DNA from: Actinoplanes sp. NBRC 103695
GTDB taxonomy: Bacteria > Actinomycetota > Actinomycetes > Mycobacteriales > Micromonosporaceae
Assembly (NCBI RefSeq): GCF_030269485.1
Contig: NZ_BSTL01000033.1
Coordinates: 34,220-98,219 of the forward strand
Reading direction: 5' to 3'
Length of the DNA: 64,000 nt
Below the pieces are notes generated by a model. That model was given only the letters and a program-made list of their open reading frames with translations, was not told the DNA's origin and searched no databases. Shown here piece by piece: positions 8,481-17,060 of this stretch (the stretch's first letter is position 1; each line of letters opens with the position of its first letter). A program made the position numbers and the translations under genes.

Positions 8481-9974
8481 GTGACTACGTTCGTCGACCG
8501 GGTCGTGCTGCATCTGCAAGCGGGTGACGGCGGCCATGGCTGTGTCTCCGTCAAGCGCGAGAAGTTCAAGCCGCTGGGCGGACCGGACGGCGGCGACGGC
8601 GGCCACGGCGGCAACATCACGCTGGTGGTCGACCCGCAGCAGCACACGCTGCTCGACTTCCACTTCCGCCCGCACGTCAAGGCCTCCAACGGTGCCGGCG
8701 GAGCGGGCGCCAACCGGGACGGCGCGAACGGCTCGGACCTGGTGCTCACGGTGCCGGACGGCACGGTCGTGCTGAGCACCGAGGGCGAGGTGCTGGCCGA
8801 CCTGATCGGCGCGGACGCCACCTTCGACGTGGCCCGCGGCGGGCGCGGCGGGCGAGGTAACGCCTCGCTGGCCAACGCGCGGCGCAAGGTGCCGGGCTTC
8901 GCCGAGCTGGGCGAGCCGGGCGACAGCTTCGACGTCGTGCTCGAGCTGAAGAGCGTCGCCGACGTCGGCCTGGTCGGCTTCCCGTCGGCCGGCAAGTCGT
9001 CGCTGATCTCGGTGATCTCGGCGGCCAAGCCCAAGATCGCCGACTACCCGTTCACCACCCTGGTGCCCAACCTGGGCGTGGTGCAGGCCGGCGAGAAGAC
9101 CTTCACGGTCGCCGACGTGCCCGGCCTGATCCCCGGCGCGGCCACCGGCAAGGGGCTGGGCATGCAGTTCCTGCGGCACATCGAGCGGACCTCCGTGCTG
9201 CTCCACGTGCTCGACTCCGCCACGCTGGAGATCGAGCGCGACCCGGTCGGCGATCTGGACGCGATCGAGGCGGAGCTGTCCGCGTACGGCGGGCTGGAGG
9301 ACCGGCCGCGCATGGTGGTGCTCAACAAGATCGACATCCCGGACGGCCGGGATCTGGCCGAGATGGTCAAACCCGACCTGGAGGCCCGCGGCTACCAGGT
9401 GTTCATGGTCAGCGCGGTGACCCGCGAGGGGCTCAAGGAGCTGATCTTCGCCCTGTCCGCGGCGGTCGACGAGCACCGGCTGGCCACGCCGCCCGCCGAG
9501 CCGTCCCGCGTCGTGGTGCGGCCCCGCGCGATCGACGAGCAGGGCTTCACGCTCGAACAGGACGCCGAGGGCGTGTACGTCATCCGCGGCAAGCAGGTCG
9601 AGCGCTGGATCCTGCAGACCAACTTCGACAACGACGAGGCCGTCGGCTACCTGGGCGACCGGCTGGAGCGCCTCGGCGTGGAGGCCGCCCTGACCAAGAA
9701 GGGCGCGCAGCCCGGCGACCCGGTGCGCATCGGCCAGCAGGAGTTCGACTGGCACCCGACGTCGGGCGACTTCGTGCAGGGCCCGCGCGGCACCGACGCC
9801 CGCCTGGAGGAGAAGACCGGCCGGTTGACCGCCGCCCAGCGCCTGGCCGCCCGCAAGGCGCGCCGGGTGCGCTCCGACGACGAACTGCTGCACATGTCCG
9901 CGGACGGCAAGGTCAGCACCGTGGCGAACGCGAACCGGCCGGTCCTGGTGGAGGGCGACGACACCGAGGAATAG
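8481..9974 (+). CDS. obgE: GTPase Obg
   Basis: This 497-residue ribosome-assembly and stress GTPase starts at a GTG with AGGAG at 8470-8474. The N-terminal Gly-rich Obg fold (about residues 1-160) contains GGDGGHGGNI. The G domain has GFPSAGKSSL (G1), DVPGLIPGA (G3) and LNKIDIPD (G4). A C-terminal OCT domain of about 80 residues follows, then a basic tail. The length is typical of actinobacterial Obg. It usually sits just before proB or nadD; here about 5 kb of other genes lie between it and nadD. Confidence 0.97.
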   Translation: MTTFVDRVVLHLQAGDGGHGCVSVKREKFKPLGGPDGGDGGHGGNITLVVDPQQHTLLDFHFRPHVKASNGAGGAGANRDGANGSDLVLTVPDGTVVLSTEGEVLADLIGADATFDVARGGRGGRGNASLANARRKVPGFAELGEPGDSFDVVLELKSVADVGLVGFPSAGKSSLISVISAAKPKIADYPFTTLVPNLGVVQAGEKTFTVADVPGLIPGAATGKGLGMQFLRHIERTSVLLHVLDSATLEIERDPVGDLDAIEAELSAYGGLEDRPRMVVLNKIDIPDGRDLAEMVKPDLEARGYQVFMVSAVTREGLKELIFALSAAVDEHRLATPPAEPSRVVVRPRAIDEQGFTLEQDAEGVYVIRGKQVERWILQTNFDNDEAVGYLGDRLERLGVEAALTKKGAQPGDPVRIGQQEFDWHPTSGDFVQGPRGTDARLEEKTGRLTAAQRLAARKARRVRSDDELLHMSADGKVSTVANANRPVLVEGDDTEE

Positions 9975-10018
9975 ATTCCCGGTCAGCTCGGCGCAACCCG
10001 CGCGAAAGGGACGAGACC

Positions 10019-10031
10019 TAGACTGCGGGTG
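10019..10031 (+). promoter_or_regulatory. -10 box placed for leaderless transcription
   Basis: TAGACT (10019-10024) ends six bases before the GTG at 10031, so transcription would start on or next to the start codon. No clear -35 is seen. Confidence 0.5.
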
Positions 10032-10303
10032 TGTTGATCCAGGCTCGCGAGGCGCTCGACCCGGAGGTCGTCGCGCTGGTCACGGCGCAGCAGCGCGAGC
10101 TGGCCGAGTCCGGTGTGTTCCCCGAGCCGGGCGATGTGCGCTATCTGGTCGCGGTGGTCGGCGGCCGTGCGGTCGGCTGCGCGGCGTGGCAGCCGACCGA
10201 GGACGGTGTCGCCGAGATCAAGCGGCTGTACGTCCGCCCGTCCTTCCGCGGCCAGGACGTCGCGGGGGCGCTGACCCTCGCGCTCGAAGCGGTCCCGGGT
10301 TGA
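10031..10303 (+). pseudogene. GNAT acetyltransferase, truncated at the C-terminus
   Basis: The 90 residues match the N-terminal two thirds of a GNAT N-acetyltransferase: LVAVVGGRAVGCAAW, then the beta-4/acetyl-CoA segment IKRLYVRPSFRGQDVAGAL. The pyrophosphate-binding QxxGxA-like loop is present as RGQDVAG. The frame then stops after LEAVPG, whereas the family normally continues about 50 more residues with the ALYERxGF part. The stop lies 20 bp from the 3' end of the convergent trpS, so loss of the tail probably came with rearrangement at that boundary. It may still be translated from a leaderless start but is unlikely to be a complete enzyme. Confidence 0.7.
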
Positions 10304-10322
10304 GCCGGGTTCTGAACACGGC

Positions 10323-11303
10323 CTACATCAGGCCGATCGCTTCTCGCGCCCGGCGTACCGTCGCCTCTGCTCTCGGAAGCACCCGCTCGCGCCCCGCGTC
10401 GAGGACCGAGCGGACGTGGCCGGGGTCCTTGACCAGCTCGGCGTGCCGCGCCCGGATCGGCGCGAGGACCTCCTCGACCGCGTCGGCCACCGCCGTCTTG
10501 AGCGCTCCGTAGGACGTGAAGTCGTCCGCCGAGCCGCCGCACGCCTCCAGGATGGTCAGCAGGTTGGTGACTCCCGGCTGGCCGGCCGGGTCGTGGCGAA
10601 CCGTGCCGATCGTGTCGGTGACCGCGCGCATGATCGTCTTCCGCACCGTGCCCGGCGGGTCCAGCAGCCCGATCCGGCCCGCGTCGGTGCTCGTGCTCTT
10701 GCTCATCTTCCTCCTCGGTTCGGCCAGGTCCATGACCCGCGCGACGCCGTCCGGCAGCACACCGGCCGGCACCCGGAACGTCTCGCCGTACCGCCGGTTG
10801 AACCGCTGCGCGACCGTCCGGGCCAGCTCGAGGTGCTGGTTCTGGTCGTCGCCGACCGGCACCTCGTCGCTGTCGTGCACCAGGATGTCGGCGGCCATCA
10901 GCACCGGATAGGTGAGCAGGCTGAGCCGCACCGGCCCGCCGGCCCCCGGGCGACCGGAAAAGCTAGCCGACGACTTCTCCTTGAACTGGATCATCCGCGC
11001 CGCCTCGCCGTAGCCGGTCGTGCATTCGAGCAGGTAGTGCAGCTCGTAGTGGGCCGGCATCGACGACTGCGTGAACAGCGCGGTGCGCTCCGGGTCGACG
11101 CCCGCGGCCAGCAGCACGGTCGCGGTCTCGAGCGTGAGCTCGCGCAGCCGCGCCGGATCGTGGTCGACGGTCATCGCGTGCAGGTCGGCGATGAACGCCA
11201 GGGACTCGGTGGTGCGCTGCGCCGCGATCAACGGCCGCATCGCGCCGAGGAGGTTGCCCAGGTGGAGGCGCCCCGTGGGTTGAAAACCGGTCAGCCTTCT
11301 CAT
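10323..11303 (-). CDS. trpS: Tryptophanyl-tRNA synthetase
   Basis: This class I aminoacyl-tRNA synthetase charges tRNA-Trp. The ATG at 11303 (MRRLTGFQPTGRLHLGNLLG) has AAAGG 8 nt upstream; a TTG at 11309 is an alternative. The HIGH-equivalent is PTGRLHLGN, the KMSKS motif is present exactly (near 10700), and GDDQNQHLELAR is the TrpRS signature. At 326 residues it is normal length. The upstream leader encodes tandem Trp codons and a terminator, so expression should rise when charged tRNA-Trp falls. In Streptomyces an auxiliary, indolmycin-resistant TrpRS is controlled in just this way, so this may be an auxiliary copy, with a second trpS elsewhere. Confidence 0.93.
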   Translation of the reverse strand: MRRLTGFQPTGRLHLGNLLGAMRPLIAAQRTTESLAFIADLHAMTVDHDPARLRELTLETATVLLAAGVDPERTALFTQSSMPAHYELHYLLECTTGYGEAARMIQFKEKSSASFSGRPGAGGPVRLSLLTYPVLMAADILVHDSDEVPVGDDQNQHLELARTVAQRFNRRYGETFRVPAGVLPDGVARVMDLAEPRRKMSKSTSTDAGRIGLLDPPGTVRKTIMRAVTDTIGTVRHDPAGQPGVTNLLTILEACGGSADDFTSYGALKTAVADAVEEVLAPIRARHAELVKDPGHVRSVLDAGRERVLPRAEATVRRAREAIGLM

Positions 11304-11367
11304 GATCAAAACCTTTCTGAGGTACGGAGGACGTCCTCACGAAAGGCACCGGCTTGTGACACAGGGA

Positions 11368-11390
11368 CGGCCGCCTGCGTGAGGCGGCCG
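11368..11390 (-). terminator. Attenuator terminator of the trpS leader
   Basis: On the minus strand, CGGCCGCCT-cacgc-AGGCGGCCG forms a perfect 9-bp GC-rich stem about 65 nt before trpS. Its 5' arm can instead pair with GGCGGCC at 11417-11423, which would prevent the terminator. Confidence 0.8.
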
Positions 11391-11412
11391 ATGCGTCAGT
11401 TTCGCGTGTGGA

Positions 11413-11438
11413 GGTGGGCCGCCCTCAGGGCAGCCACC
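11413..11438 (-). promoter_or_regulatory. trpS attenuator: pause and antiterminator segments
   Basis: Segment 1, GGTGGCTGCCC (11428-11438), overlaps the Trp codons and can pair with segment 2, GGGCGGCCCACC (11413-11424). Segment 2 can alternatively pair with the 5' arm of the terminator. A ribosome stalled at the Trp codons would cover segment 1, free segment 2 to form the antiterminator and allow trpS transcription. Confidence 0.75.
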
Positions 11439-11460
11439 AAGCGAACATGCACACGCGCAT
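11425..11460 (-). CDS. trpS leader peptide
   Basis: A 12-codon ORF on the minus strand encodes MRVCMFAWWLP with two consecutive TGG codons at 11434-11439. It starts a few bases after a candidate -10 (TACCCT), so it is nearly leaderless. Its position ahead of competing hairpins and trpS identifies it as an attenuation sensor and not a functional peptide. Confidence 0.8.
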   Translation of the reverse strand: MRVCMFAWWLP

Positions 11461-11546
11461 GACCGAAGAGGGTATCTCGTAACTCGCGGGCGTGGCGAGG
11501 GCCGGGCCCGGCGCCGGTGACCCGCCGTACCGGCATGATGGTCGGC

Positions 11547-14051
11547 ATGCCGAGCCTGACCCGTGCCGAGGCCGCCGAGCGGGCCGCGACGATCGATGTC
11601 GAGTCGTACGAGATCGACCTTGATCTGACCGATCCCGCCGGCTCGTTCCTGTCCCGCACCACGGTCCGGTTCACCGCGACCCCGGGCAGCTCGACCTTCG
11701 CCGACCTGGAACCGGCCGAGCTGGTGGCGGCCACGCTCAACGGCTCGCCGATCGACCCGGCCACGCTGGCGGACAAGCGCCTGCCGCTGACCGGGCTGGC
11801 CGCCGCCAACGAGCTCGTGGTCGAGGCGCGGATGCGGTACTCGAACGACTGCGAGGGCCTGCACCGGTACGTCGACCCCAGCGACAAGCGCACCTACCTC
11901 TACGCGAACCTGTTCCTGGACGCCGCCCGCAAGGTGTTCGCCTGCTTCGACCAGCCCGACCTGAAGGCGCCCTACACGCTGCGGGTGACCGCCGCGCCGG
12001 AGTGGACAGTGGCCGCCAACGGCGAGGTCGCCCGGTCGGCCGACGGGCGCTGGGAGTTCGTGCAGACCGCCCCGCTGGCCACCTACTTCGTCTCGCTGCT
12101 GGCCGGGCCGTACCACGTGGCGCGCGACGAGCACGCCGGCCTGCCGCTGGCGATCTACGCGCGGCAGTCGCTGGCCGAGCACCTGGACGCCGAGGCCGCC
12201 GAGCTCTTCGAGATCACCAAGCAGTGCCTGGACCGGTACGCCGAGCTGTTCGAGATCCCGTACCCGTTCGGCCACTACCAGCAGGCGTTCGTCCCCGAGT
12301 TCAACGCGGGCGCGATGGAGAACCCGGGCCTGGTCACGTTCCGGGACGAGTTCATCTACGAGTCCGCGGTGACCGACAGCGAGCGGGCGATGCGGGCGAA
12401 CGTGATCGCGCACGAGATGGCCCACATGTGGTTCGGCGACCTGGTGACCATGACCTGGTGGGACGACCTCTGGCTGAACGAGTCCTTCGCCGAGTACATG
12501 GGCAGCCGGATCACCGCCGAGGCGACCCGGTTCTCCGGCGCGTGGACCAGCTTCGCGGTCGGGCGGAAGTCCTGGGGGCTGCGCGCCGACCAGCGGCCGT
12601 CCACGCATCCGGTGGCGCCGTCCCGGGTGGACGACACCGAGCTGGCGCTGCTCAACTTCGACGGCATCTCGTACGCGAAGGGCGCGTGCGTGCTCAAGCA
12701 GCTGGTCGCCTTCCTCGGTGACGAGGCCTTCCTGAGCGGGGTGAACGCGCACTTCGGAGCGCACCGGTTCGGCAACGCCACGCTGGCCGACCTGCTCGAC
12801 GCCCTGACCACGGCGAGTGGCCGCGACCTCTCCGCCTGGGCCGAGGCCTGGCTGCGCACCGCCCAGGTCAACGTCCTGCGTACCGAGGTGTCGCTCGCCG
12901 ACGACGGCACGTACGCCGAGGTGGCGGTGGTGCAGACCGCGCACGAGCAGTACCCGGTGCTGCGCCCGCACCGGCTCGCGCTGGGCGTCTACGACCGGGC
13001 CGCCGACGGCACGGTCGGCCGCCGCGAGCTGATCGAGGTGGACCTGCCGGCCGGCGTCGAGCGGACCGTGCTGCCCGAGCTGACCGGGGCGCCGGCCGCC
13101 GACCTGCTGCTGCTCAACGACGGCGACCTCGGGTACGCGAAGATCCGCCTGGACGACGCCTCACTGGCCAACGTGCCGATGATGCTGCCGCTGCTCGGCG
13201 ACTCGCTGGCCCGCGCGGTCATCTGGAGCGCGATCATCGACGCGGTCAAGGACGGCGAGCGCCCGGTGGCCGAGCTGGTCACGCTGGTGCTGGCCGCGCT
13301 GCCGATGGAGACCGAGGTGGTGGTCGTCGAGGACGTGCTGGCGATGACCCGCAACCTGGTCGACCGGTACGCCACCCCGGAGACCCGCCCGGCCGCGCTG
13401 GAGCTGCTGGCGCAGGCATGTGACCGGCTGCTGACCGTCGCCGAGGCGGGCGGCTCCCAGCAGCTCGCCGCCGCCCGCGCGCTGATCGCGTCGACCGTGG
13501 ACACCGCCCGGATCCGTGGCTGGCTGTCGGACGAGGGCGCCCCCGAGGGCCTGGCGGTCGACGCCGAGCTGCGCTGGCTGATCCTCTACCGCCTGGTGAA
13601 GCTGGGCGCCGCCGCGGAGGCGGAGATCGAGGCGGAGTACGCCCGCGACCGCACCGCCACCGGCGAGCGGTTCTCCCTGCGCTGCCGGGCGGCGCTGCCC
13701 ACCGCCGAGGCCAAGGCCGCCGCGTGGCACAAGATCATCGCCGACGCGGACGGCACCTCGGCGCGGATGGCCGAGGCGGCCGCGGCGGGCTTCTGGCAGC
13801 CGGAGCAGACCGCGCTGACCGATCCCTACGTGGCCCGCTACTTCGCGGAGATGCCGGAGATGTTCCGGGTGCGCGGGGGCATCGGGGCGGAGGTCATCTC
13901 GATCTCGCTGTACCCGTCCTTCGCCGTGGCGGAGTCCACCCGGGACCTGGCGGCGGGCCTGCTCGCCGAGCCCGACCTGAACGCGACCCTGCGCCGCACG
14001 GTGATCGACAGCGACGACGACATGCGGAAGGCGCTGCTCGCGCGAGGTTGA
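11547..14051 (+). CDS. pepN: Aminopeptidase N, M1 family
   Basis: This 834-residue zinc metallopeptidase removes N-terminal amino acids from peptides in the cytoplasm. The ATG at 11547 gives MPSLTRAEAAERAA, the usual actinobacterial start; a GTG at 11517 is further upstream. The exopeptidase motif GAMEN is at bases 12311-12325, and the zinc site HEMAHMW, with the downstream NESFAE Glu, lies near 12410-12490. The C-terminal ERAP1-like helical domain fills the last ~320 residues. The stop overlaps a possible TTG start of the next gene. Confidence 0.95.
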   Translation: MPSLTRAEAAERAATIDVESYEIDLDLTDPAGSFLSRTTVRFTATPGSSTFADLEPAELVAATLNGSPIDPATLADKRLPLTGLAAANELVVEARMRYSNDCEGLHRYVDPSDKRTYLYANLFLDAARKVFACFDQPDLKAPYTLRVTAAPEWTVAANGEVARSADGRWEFVQTAPLATYFVSLLAGPYHVARDEHAGLPLAIYARQSLAEHLDAEAAELFEITKQCLDRYAELFEIPYPFGHYQQAFVPEFNAGAMENPGLVTFRDEFIYESAVTDSERAMRANVIAHEMAHMWFGDLVTMTWWDDLWLNESFAEYMGSRITAEATRFSGAWTSFAVGRKSWGLRADQRPSTHPVAPSRVDDTELALLNFDGISYAKGACVLKQLVAFLGDEAFLSGVNAHFGAHRFGNATLADLLDALTTASGRDLSAWAEAWLRTAQVNVLRTEVSLADDGTYAEVAVVQTAHEQYPVLRPHRLALGVYDRAADGTVGRRELIEVDLPAGVERTVLPELTGAPAADLLLLNDGDLGYAKIRLDDASLANVPMMLPLLGDSLARAVIWSAIIDAVKDGERPVAELVTLVLAALPMETEVVVVEDVLAMTRNLVDRYATPETRPAALELLAQACDRLLTVAEAGGSQQLAAARALIASTVDTARIRGWLSDEGAPEGLAVDAELRWLILYRLVKLGAAAEAEIEAEYARDRTATGERFSLRCRAALPTAEAKAAAWHKIIADADGTSARMAEAAAAGFWQPEQTALTDPYVARYFAEMPEMFRVRGGIGAEVISISLYPSFAVAESTRDLAAGLLAEPDLNATLRRTVIDSDDDMRKALLARG

Positions 14052-15232
14052 TCAGCGTTTCTCCCATTCCGCCCGGTTCCGACCTTTACGCTGATTATGT
14101 GGCGAATGAGAAGGCCGAGCGCCTGGATAGTCTTGGACGGCTGGCCGGTGGCATCGCGCACGACTTCAACAACCTGCTGGGCGTGATCCTCAACTACGCG
14201 AGCTTCGTGGTCGAGGAGGCGACCTCGCCCCAGCCCGACCTGGCCGCCATCGCCGACGACGCGCGGCAGGTGGTCCGGGCCGGCGAGCGCGGCAAGGACC
14301 TCACCACCAAGCTGCTGGCCTTCGCCCGGCGCGAGGTGGTGCGCCCGCGGGTGGTCGACTTCAACGAGGTGATCACCGGCCTCGAGGCGACCCTGCACGA
14401 GGTGATCGGGGACCGGATCACGCTGACCGTACGCCCGGGTCCGGGCGTGCCGCCGGTGACCTGCGACCCCGGCCAGATCGAGCAGATGGTCACCAAGCTG
14501 GCGGCGAACGCCCGGGACGCCATGCCGGACGGCGGCGAGCTCGTGATCGACACCGCGTACCAGAGGATCAGCGAGGGACACCCCGAGCTGGACCCCGGCG
14601 ACTACGTACGGCTCCGGGTCGGCGACTCCGGCACCGGCATGCCGCCCGAGGTGGCCGAGCGCGCGTTCGAGCCGTTCTACAGCACCCGGCCCGAGCGGAC
14701 CGGGCTCGGATTGGCCACCGTCTACGGCGTCGCCGGTCAGGCCGGTGGCATCGTGACGCTGACCTCCGAGCCGGGCGTCGGCACCACGGTGACCGTGCTG
14801 CTGCCCGTCGGCTCCTCCGAGCAGGCCGACCCGCTGACCTCGGCGCCGCCGACGACCAACGGGCACGGCGAGACGCTGCTGGTCGTGGACGACGAGGCGG
14901 GCCTGCGCGACGTGGCCGGGCGGATCCTGGCCGGCGCCGGCTACCGGGTGCTCAGCGCGGACGGCGGCCGGCAGGCGCTGGAACTGGCCGCGCTGCACGA
15001 GGGCGACATCGACCTGCTGGTCAGCGACGTGGTGATGCCCGGGATGCTCGGCAACGAGCTGGCCGAGCGGCTGACCGACATCCGGCCCGGCACCCGGGTG
15101 CTCTTCATGTCCGGGTACGCCCAGCCGGTGCTCGCCTCGCAGGGGACGCTCGACCCGGGCGTGGCGCTGCTGGAGAAGCCCTTCACGGCCGGTGACCTGC
15201 TCAGCGCCGTACGCAAGCGTCTCGATGGTTGA
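14048..15232 (+). CDS. Hybrid histidine kinase with receiver domain
   Basis: The protein has up to 394 residues if translation starts at the TTG at 14048 (overlapping the pepN stop), or 377 from the GTG at 14099; neither has a strong ribosome site. The H box, LAGGIAHDFNNLL, carries the phospho-acceptor His. The ATPase domain has the N, G1 (VGDSGTGMPP) and G2 (GLGLATVYG) boxes. It is followed by a receiver domain with DDE, phospho-acceptor Asp in LLVSDVVMPG, and the Lys in LEKPF. No sensory or membrane domain is present, so the input must come from a partner or the cytoplasm. The target of phosphotransfer is unknown. Confidence 0.9.
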   Translation: MISVSPIPPGSDLYADYVANEKAERLDSLGRLAGGIAHDFNNLLGVILNYASFVVEEATSPQPDLAAIADDARQVVRAGERGKDLTTKLLAFARREVVRPRVVDFNEVITGLEATLHEVIGDRITLTVRPGPGVPPVTCDPGQIEQMVTKLAANARDAMPDGGELVIDTAYQRISEGHPELDPGDYVRLRVGDSGTGMPPEVAERAFEPFYSTRPERTGLGLATVYGVAGQAGGIVTLTSEPGVGTTVTVLLPVGSSEQADPLTSAPPTTNGHGETLLVVDDEAGLRDVAGRILAGAGYRVLSADGGRQALELAALHEGDIDLLVSDVVMPGMLGNELAERLTDIRPGTRVLFMSGYAQPVLASQGTLDPGVALLEKPFTAGDLLSAVRKRLDG

Positions 15233-15246
15233 TCTATTCTTCGTGC

Positions 15247-15855
15247 GTGGGCGGCAAGCGGATCGGGATCATGGGCGGCACGTTCGACCCGATCCACCAC
15301 GGTCACCTGGTCGCGGCGAGCGAGGTCGCCGCCCGGTTCCGGCTGGACGAGGTGGTCTTCGTGCCCACCGGCGAGCCGTGGCAGAAACCACCGGACGTGA
15401 CACCCGCCGAGGACCGGTACCTGATGACGGTCATCGCCACCGCGTCGAACCCGCAGTTCCAGGTCAGCCGGGCGGACATCGACCGGTCCGGGCCGACCTA
15501 CACCGTCGACACCCTGCGTGACCTGCGGGCCGTCTACGGTCCCGAGGCGGAGCTGTTCTTCATCACCGGCGCCGACGCCCTCGCGCGGATCCTCTCCTGG
15601 AAGGACGCGCTGGAGGTCTTCTCCCTGGCGCACTTCGTCGGCGTCACCCGGCCGGGGTTCGAGCTGACCGACAAACACCTGCCGCCGGGGAAGGTGACGC
15701 TGGTCGAGGTGCCCGCGATGGCCATCTCTTCGAGTGACTGCCGCAACCGGGTGAGGTCCGGGAAACCCGTGTGGTACCTGGTGCCGGACGGTGTCGTTCA
15801 ATACATCGCCAAGCGCGGGCTGTATCGGGACTCGGGGAATGTCACACCCGTGTGA
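15247..15855 (+). CDS. nadD: Nicotinate-nucleotide adenylyltransferase
   Basis: This 202-residue enzyme adenylates nicotinic acid mononucleotide in NAD synthesis. The GTG at 15247 puts the motif GGTFDPIHHGHL (the GxFxPxHxGH nucleotidyltransferase signature) at the N-terminus. The C-terminal ISSSDCRNRV matches the ISSTxIR motif. It begins the nadD-rsfS-phosphatase cluster that follows obgE in most actinobacteria. Confidence 0.96.
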   Translation: MGGKRIGIMGGTFDPIHHGHLVAASEVAARFRLDEVVFVPTGEPWQKPPDVTPAEDRYLMTVIATASNPQFQVSRADIDRSGPTYTVDTLRDLRAVYGPEAELFFITGADALARILSWKDALEVFSLAHFVGVTRPGFELTDKHLPPGKVTLVEVPAMAISSSDCRNRVRSGKPVWYLVPDGVVQYIAKRGLYRDSGNVTPV

Positions 15856-15894
15856 GACGCTTGTTCCCCTGGACCTTTATCAGAGGGGATGCTC

Positions 15895-16293
15895 TTGCCC
15901 GTCACCGAACGCGCTCTGGAACTCGCCATGGCGGCCGCCCAGGCCGCCGCGGACAAGAAGGCGCAAGACATCGTCATCATCGATGTGGGCGAACAGCTCG
16001 CCATCACCGACGCCTTCGTGATCGCCTCGGCCTCCAACGAACGGCAGGTGTCCGCGATCGTGGACGCCGTCGAGGAGGCACTTCTCAACCTTCCGGAAAA
16101 GGCGAAACCGGTCCGCCGTGAGGGCGAACGGCAGGGTCGCTGGGTTCTCCTCGACTTCATCGACGTGGTGGTGCACATCCAGCACGCCGAGGAGCGCGAG
16201 TTCTACGCCCTCGACAAGCTGTGGAAAGACTGCCCGTCGCTGAACTACGTCGACCGTGACATGGCCGACGCCGAGGCCACCGGCGCGGCGTGA
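15895..16293 (+). CDS. rsfS: Ribosome silencing factor RsfS
   Basis: The product, of about 132 residues, binds L14 and blocks subunit joining during starvation. The conserved core includes DIVIIDVGEQLAITDAFVI and WVLLDFIDVVVHI. Two starts are possible: an ATG at 15889 abuts the Shine-Dalgarno AGAGGGG (15882-15888) with zero spacing, whereas the TTG at 15895 has the normal 6-nt gap, so TTG is preferred. The stop overlaps the next gene by 4 bp. Confidence 0.93.
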   Translation: MPVTERALELAMAAAQAAADKKAQDIVIIDVGEQLAITDAFVIASASNERQVSAIVDAVEEALLNLPEKAKPVRREGERQGRWVLLDFIDVVVHIQHAEEREFYALDKLWKDCPSLNYVDRDMADAEATGAA

Positions 16294-16925
16294 CCCGGCT
16301 CATCGTCTGGCGCCACGGCAACACGGACTGGAACGCGGGAAATCGCGTCCAGGGCCAGAGCGACGTGTCGCTCAACCAGCTCGGGCGCCAGCAGGCGGTC
16401 GACGCCGCGGCGCTCCTCGTCCGCTTCAAGCCCGACGCCATCGTCGCCAGCGACCTCCGCCGTGCCTCGGACACGGCGGCGGCGCTGGCGGCGGTGACCG
16501 ACCTGCCGGTCAGCTACGACCCACGTCTCCGGGAGCGCTTCTTCGGGCTCTGGGAGGGTTTGCTGATGACCGAGGTCGCCGAGCAGCGCCCCGAGGAGTA
16601 CGCCCGGTGGAAAGCCGGCGAGGACGTCGTCGGCGGCGACGTCGAGACCCTCGACGACCTGGGCAAACGCATGAGCGAGGCGCTGCGTGACGCGGCCGCC
16701 CTGGCGCCGGCCGGCGGTACCGTGGTCGTGGCGACGCACGGCGCGGCGGCCCGTTCCGGCGTCGGCCACCTGCTGGGCTGGCCGCGCGAGCAGCTCCGCA
16801 CGTGGCGCGCCCTGCAGAACTGCCACTGGGTCGAGCTGACCCACGACGGCGGCTCGCGTGGCTGGCAGCTGGCCGCGTACAACGTGGGGGTCTTCTCCGA
16901 CCGCCCCGTCCCGCCGCCCGTCTGA
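16290..16925 (+). CDS. Histidine phosphatase (phosphoglycerate-mutase-like)
   Basis: This 211-residue member of the histidine phosphatase superfamily has the N-terminal RHGNTDWN motif (catalytic His in RHG), a mid-protein ERFFGLWEGL and a distal VVVATHGAAAR with the second His. It is coupled to rsfS by a GTGA overlap. The actinobacterial relative downstream of rsfS is often annotated as phosphoglycerate mutase, but the substrate is uncertain; candidates include glucosyl-3-phosphoglycerate or another small phosphate ester. Confidence 0.88.
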   Translation: MTRLIVWRHGNTDWNAGNRVQGQSDVSLNQLGRQQAVDAAALLVRFKPDAIVASDLRRASDTAAALAAVTDLPVSYDPRLRERFFGLWEGLLMTEVAEQRPEEYARWKAGEDVVGGDVETLDDLGKRMSEALRDAAALAPAGGTVVVATHGAAARSGVGHLLGWPREQLRTWRALQNCHWVELTHDGGSRGWQLAAYNVGVFSDRPVPPPV

Positions 16926-17035
16926 CCCCACCCGCTTGCGCCCGGCCCTCTCCGGCCGGCCCGCTTCCCCGGCCCGCTTCCGCCCGGCCTGCTTCCCCGG
17001 CCCGCTTCCGCCCGGCGCTCTCGGGCGGAACCGTC
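16926..17035. repeat. C-rich imperfect tandem repeat
   Basis: GGCCCGCTTCCGCCCGGC occurs at 16971 and 16999 (28-bp period), with diverged partial copies on both sides. It fills the gap between the phosphatase stop and the lipoprotein start and carries no gene. Confidence 0.7.
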
Positions 17036-17060
17036 GTCCGTGCCGTAGCGTCTCATCCCG

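Noticed and set aside
10323..11460. T-box riboswitch upstream of trpS
   Set aside because: No T-box sequence or specifier loop is seen; the leader ORF with Trp codons and exclusive stems explains the region better.
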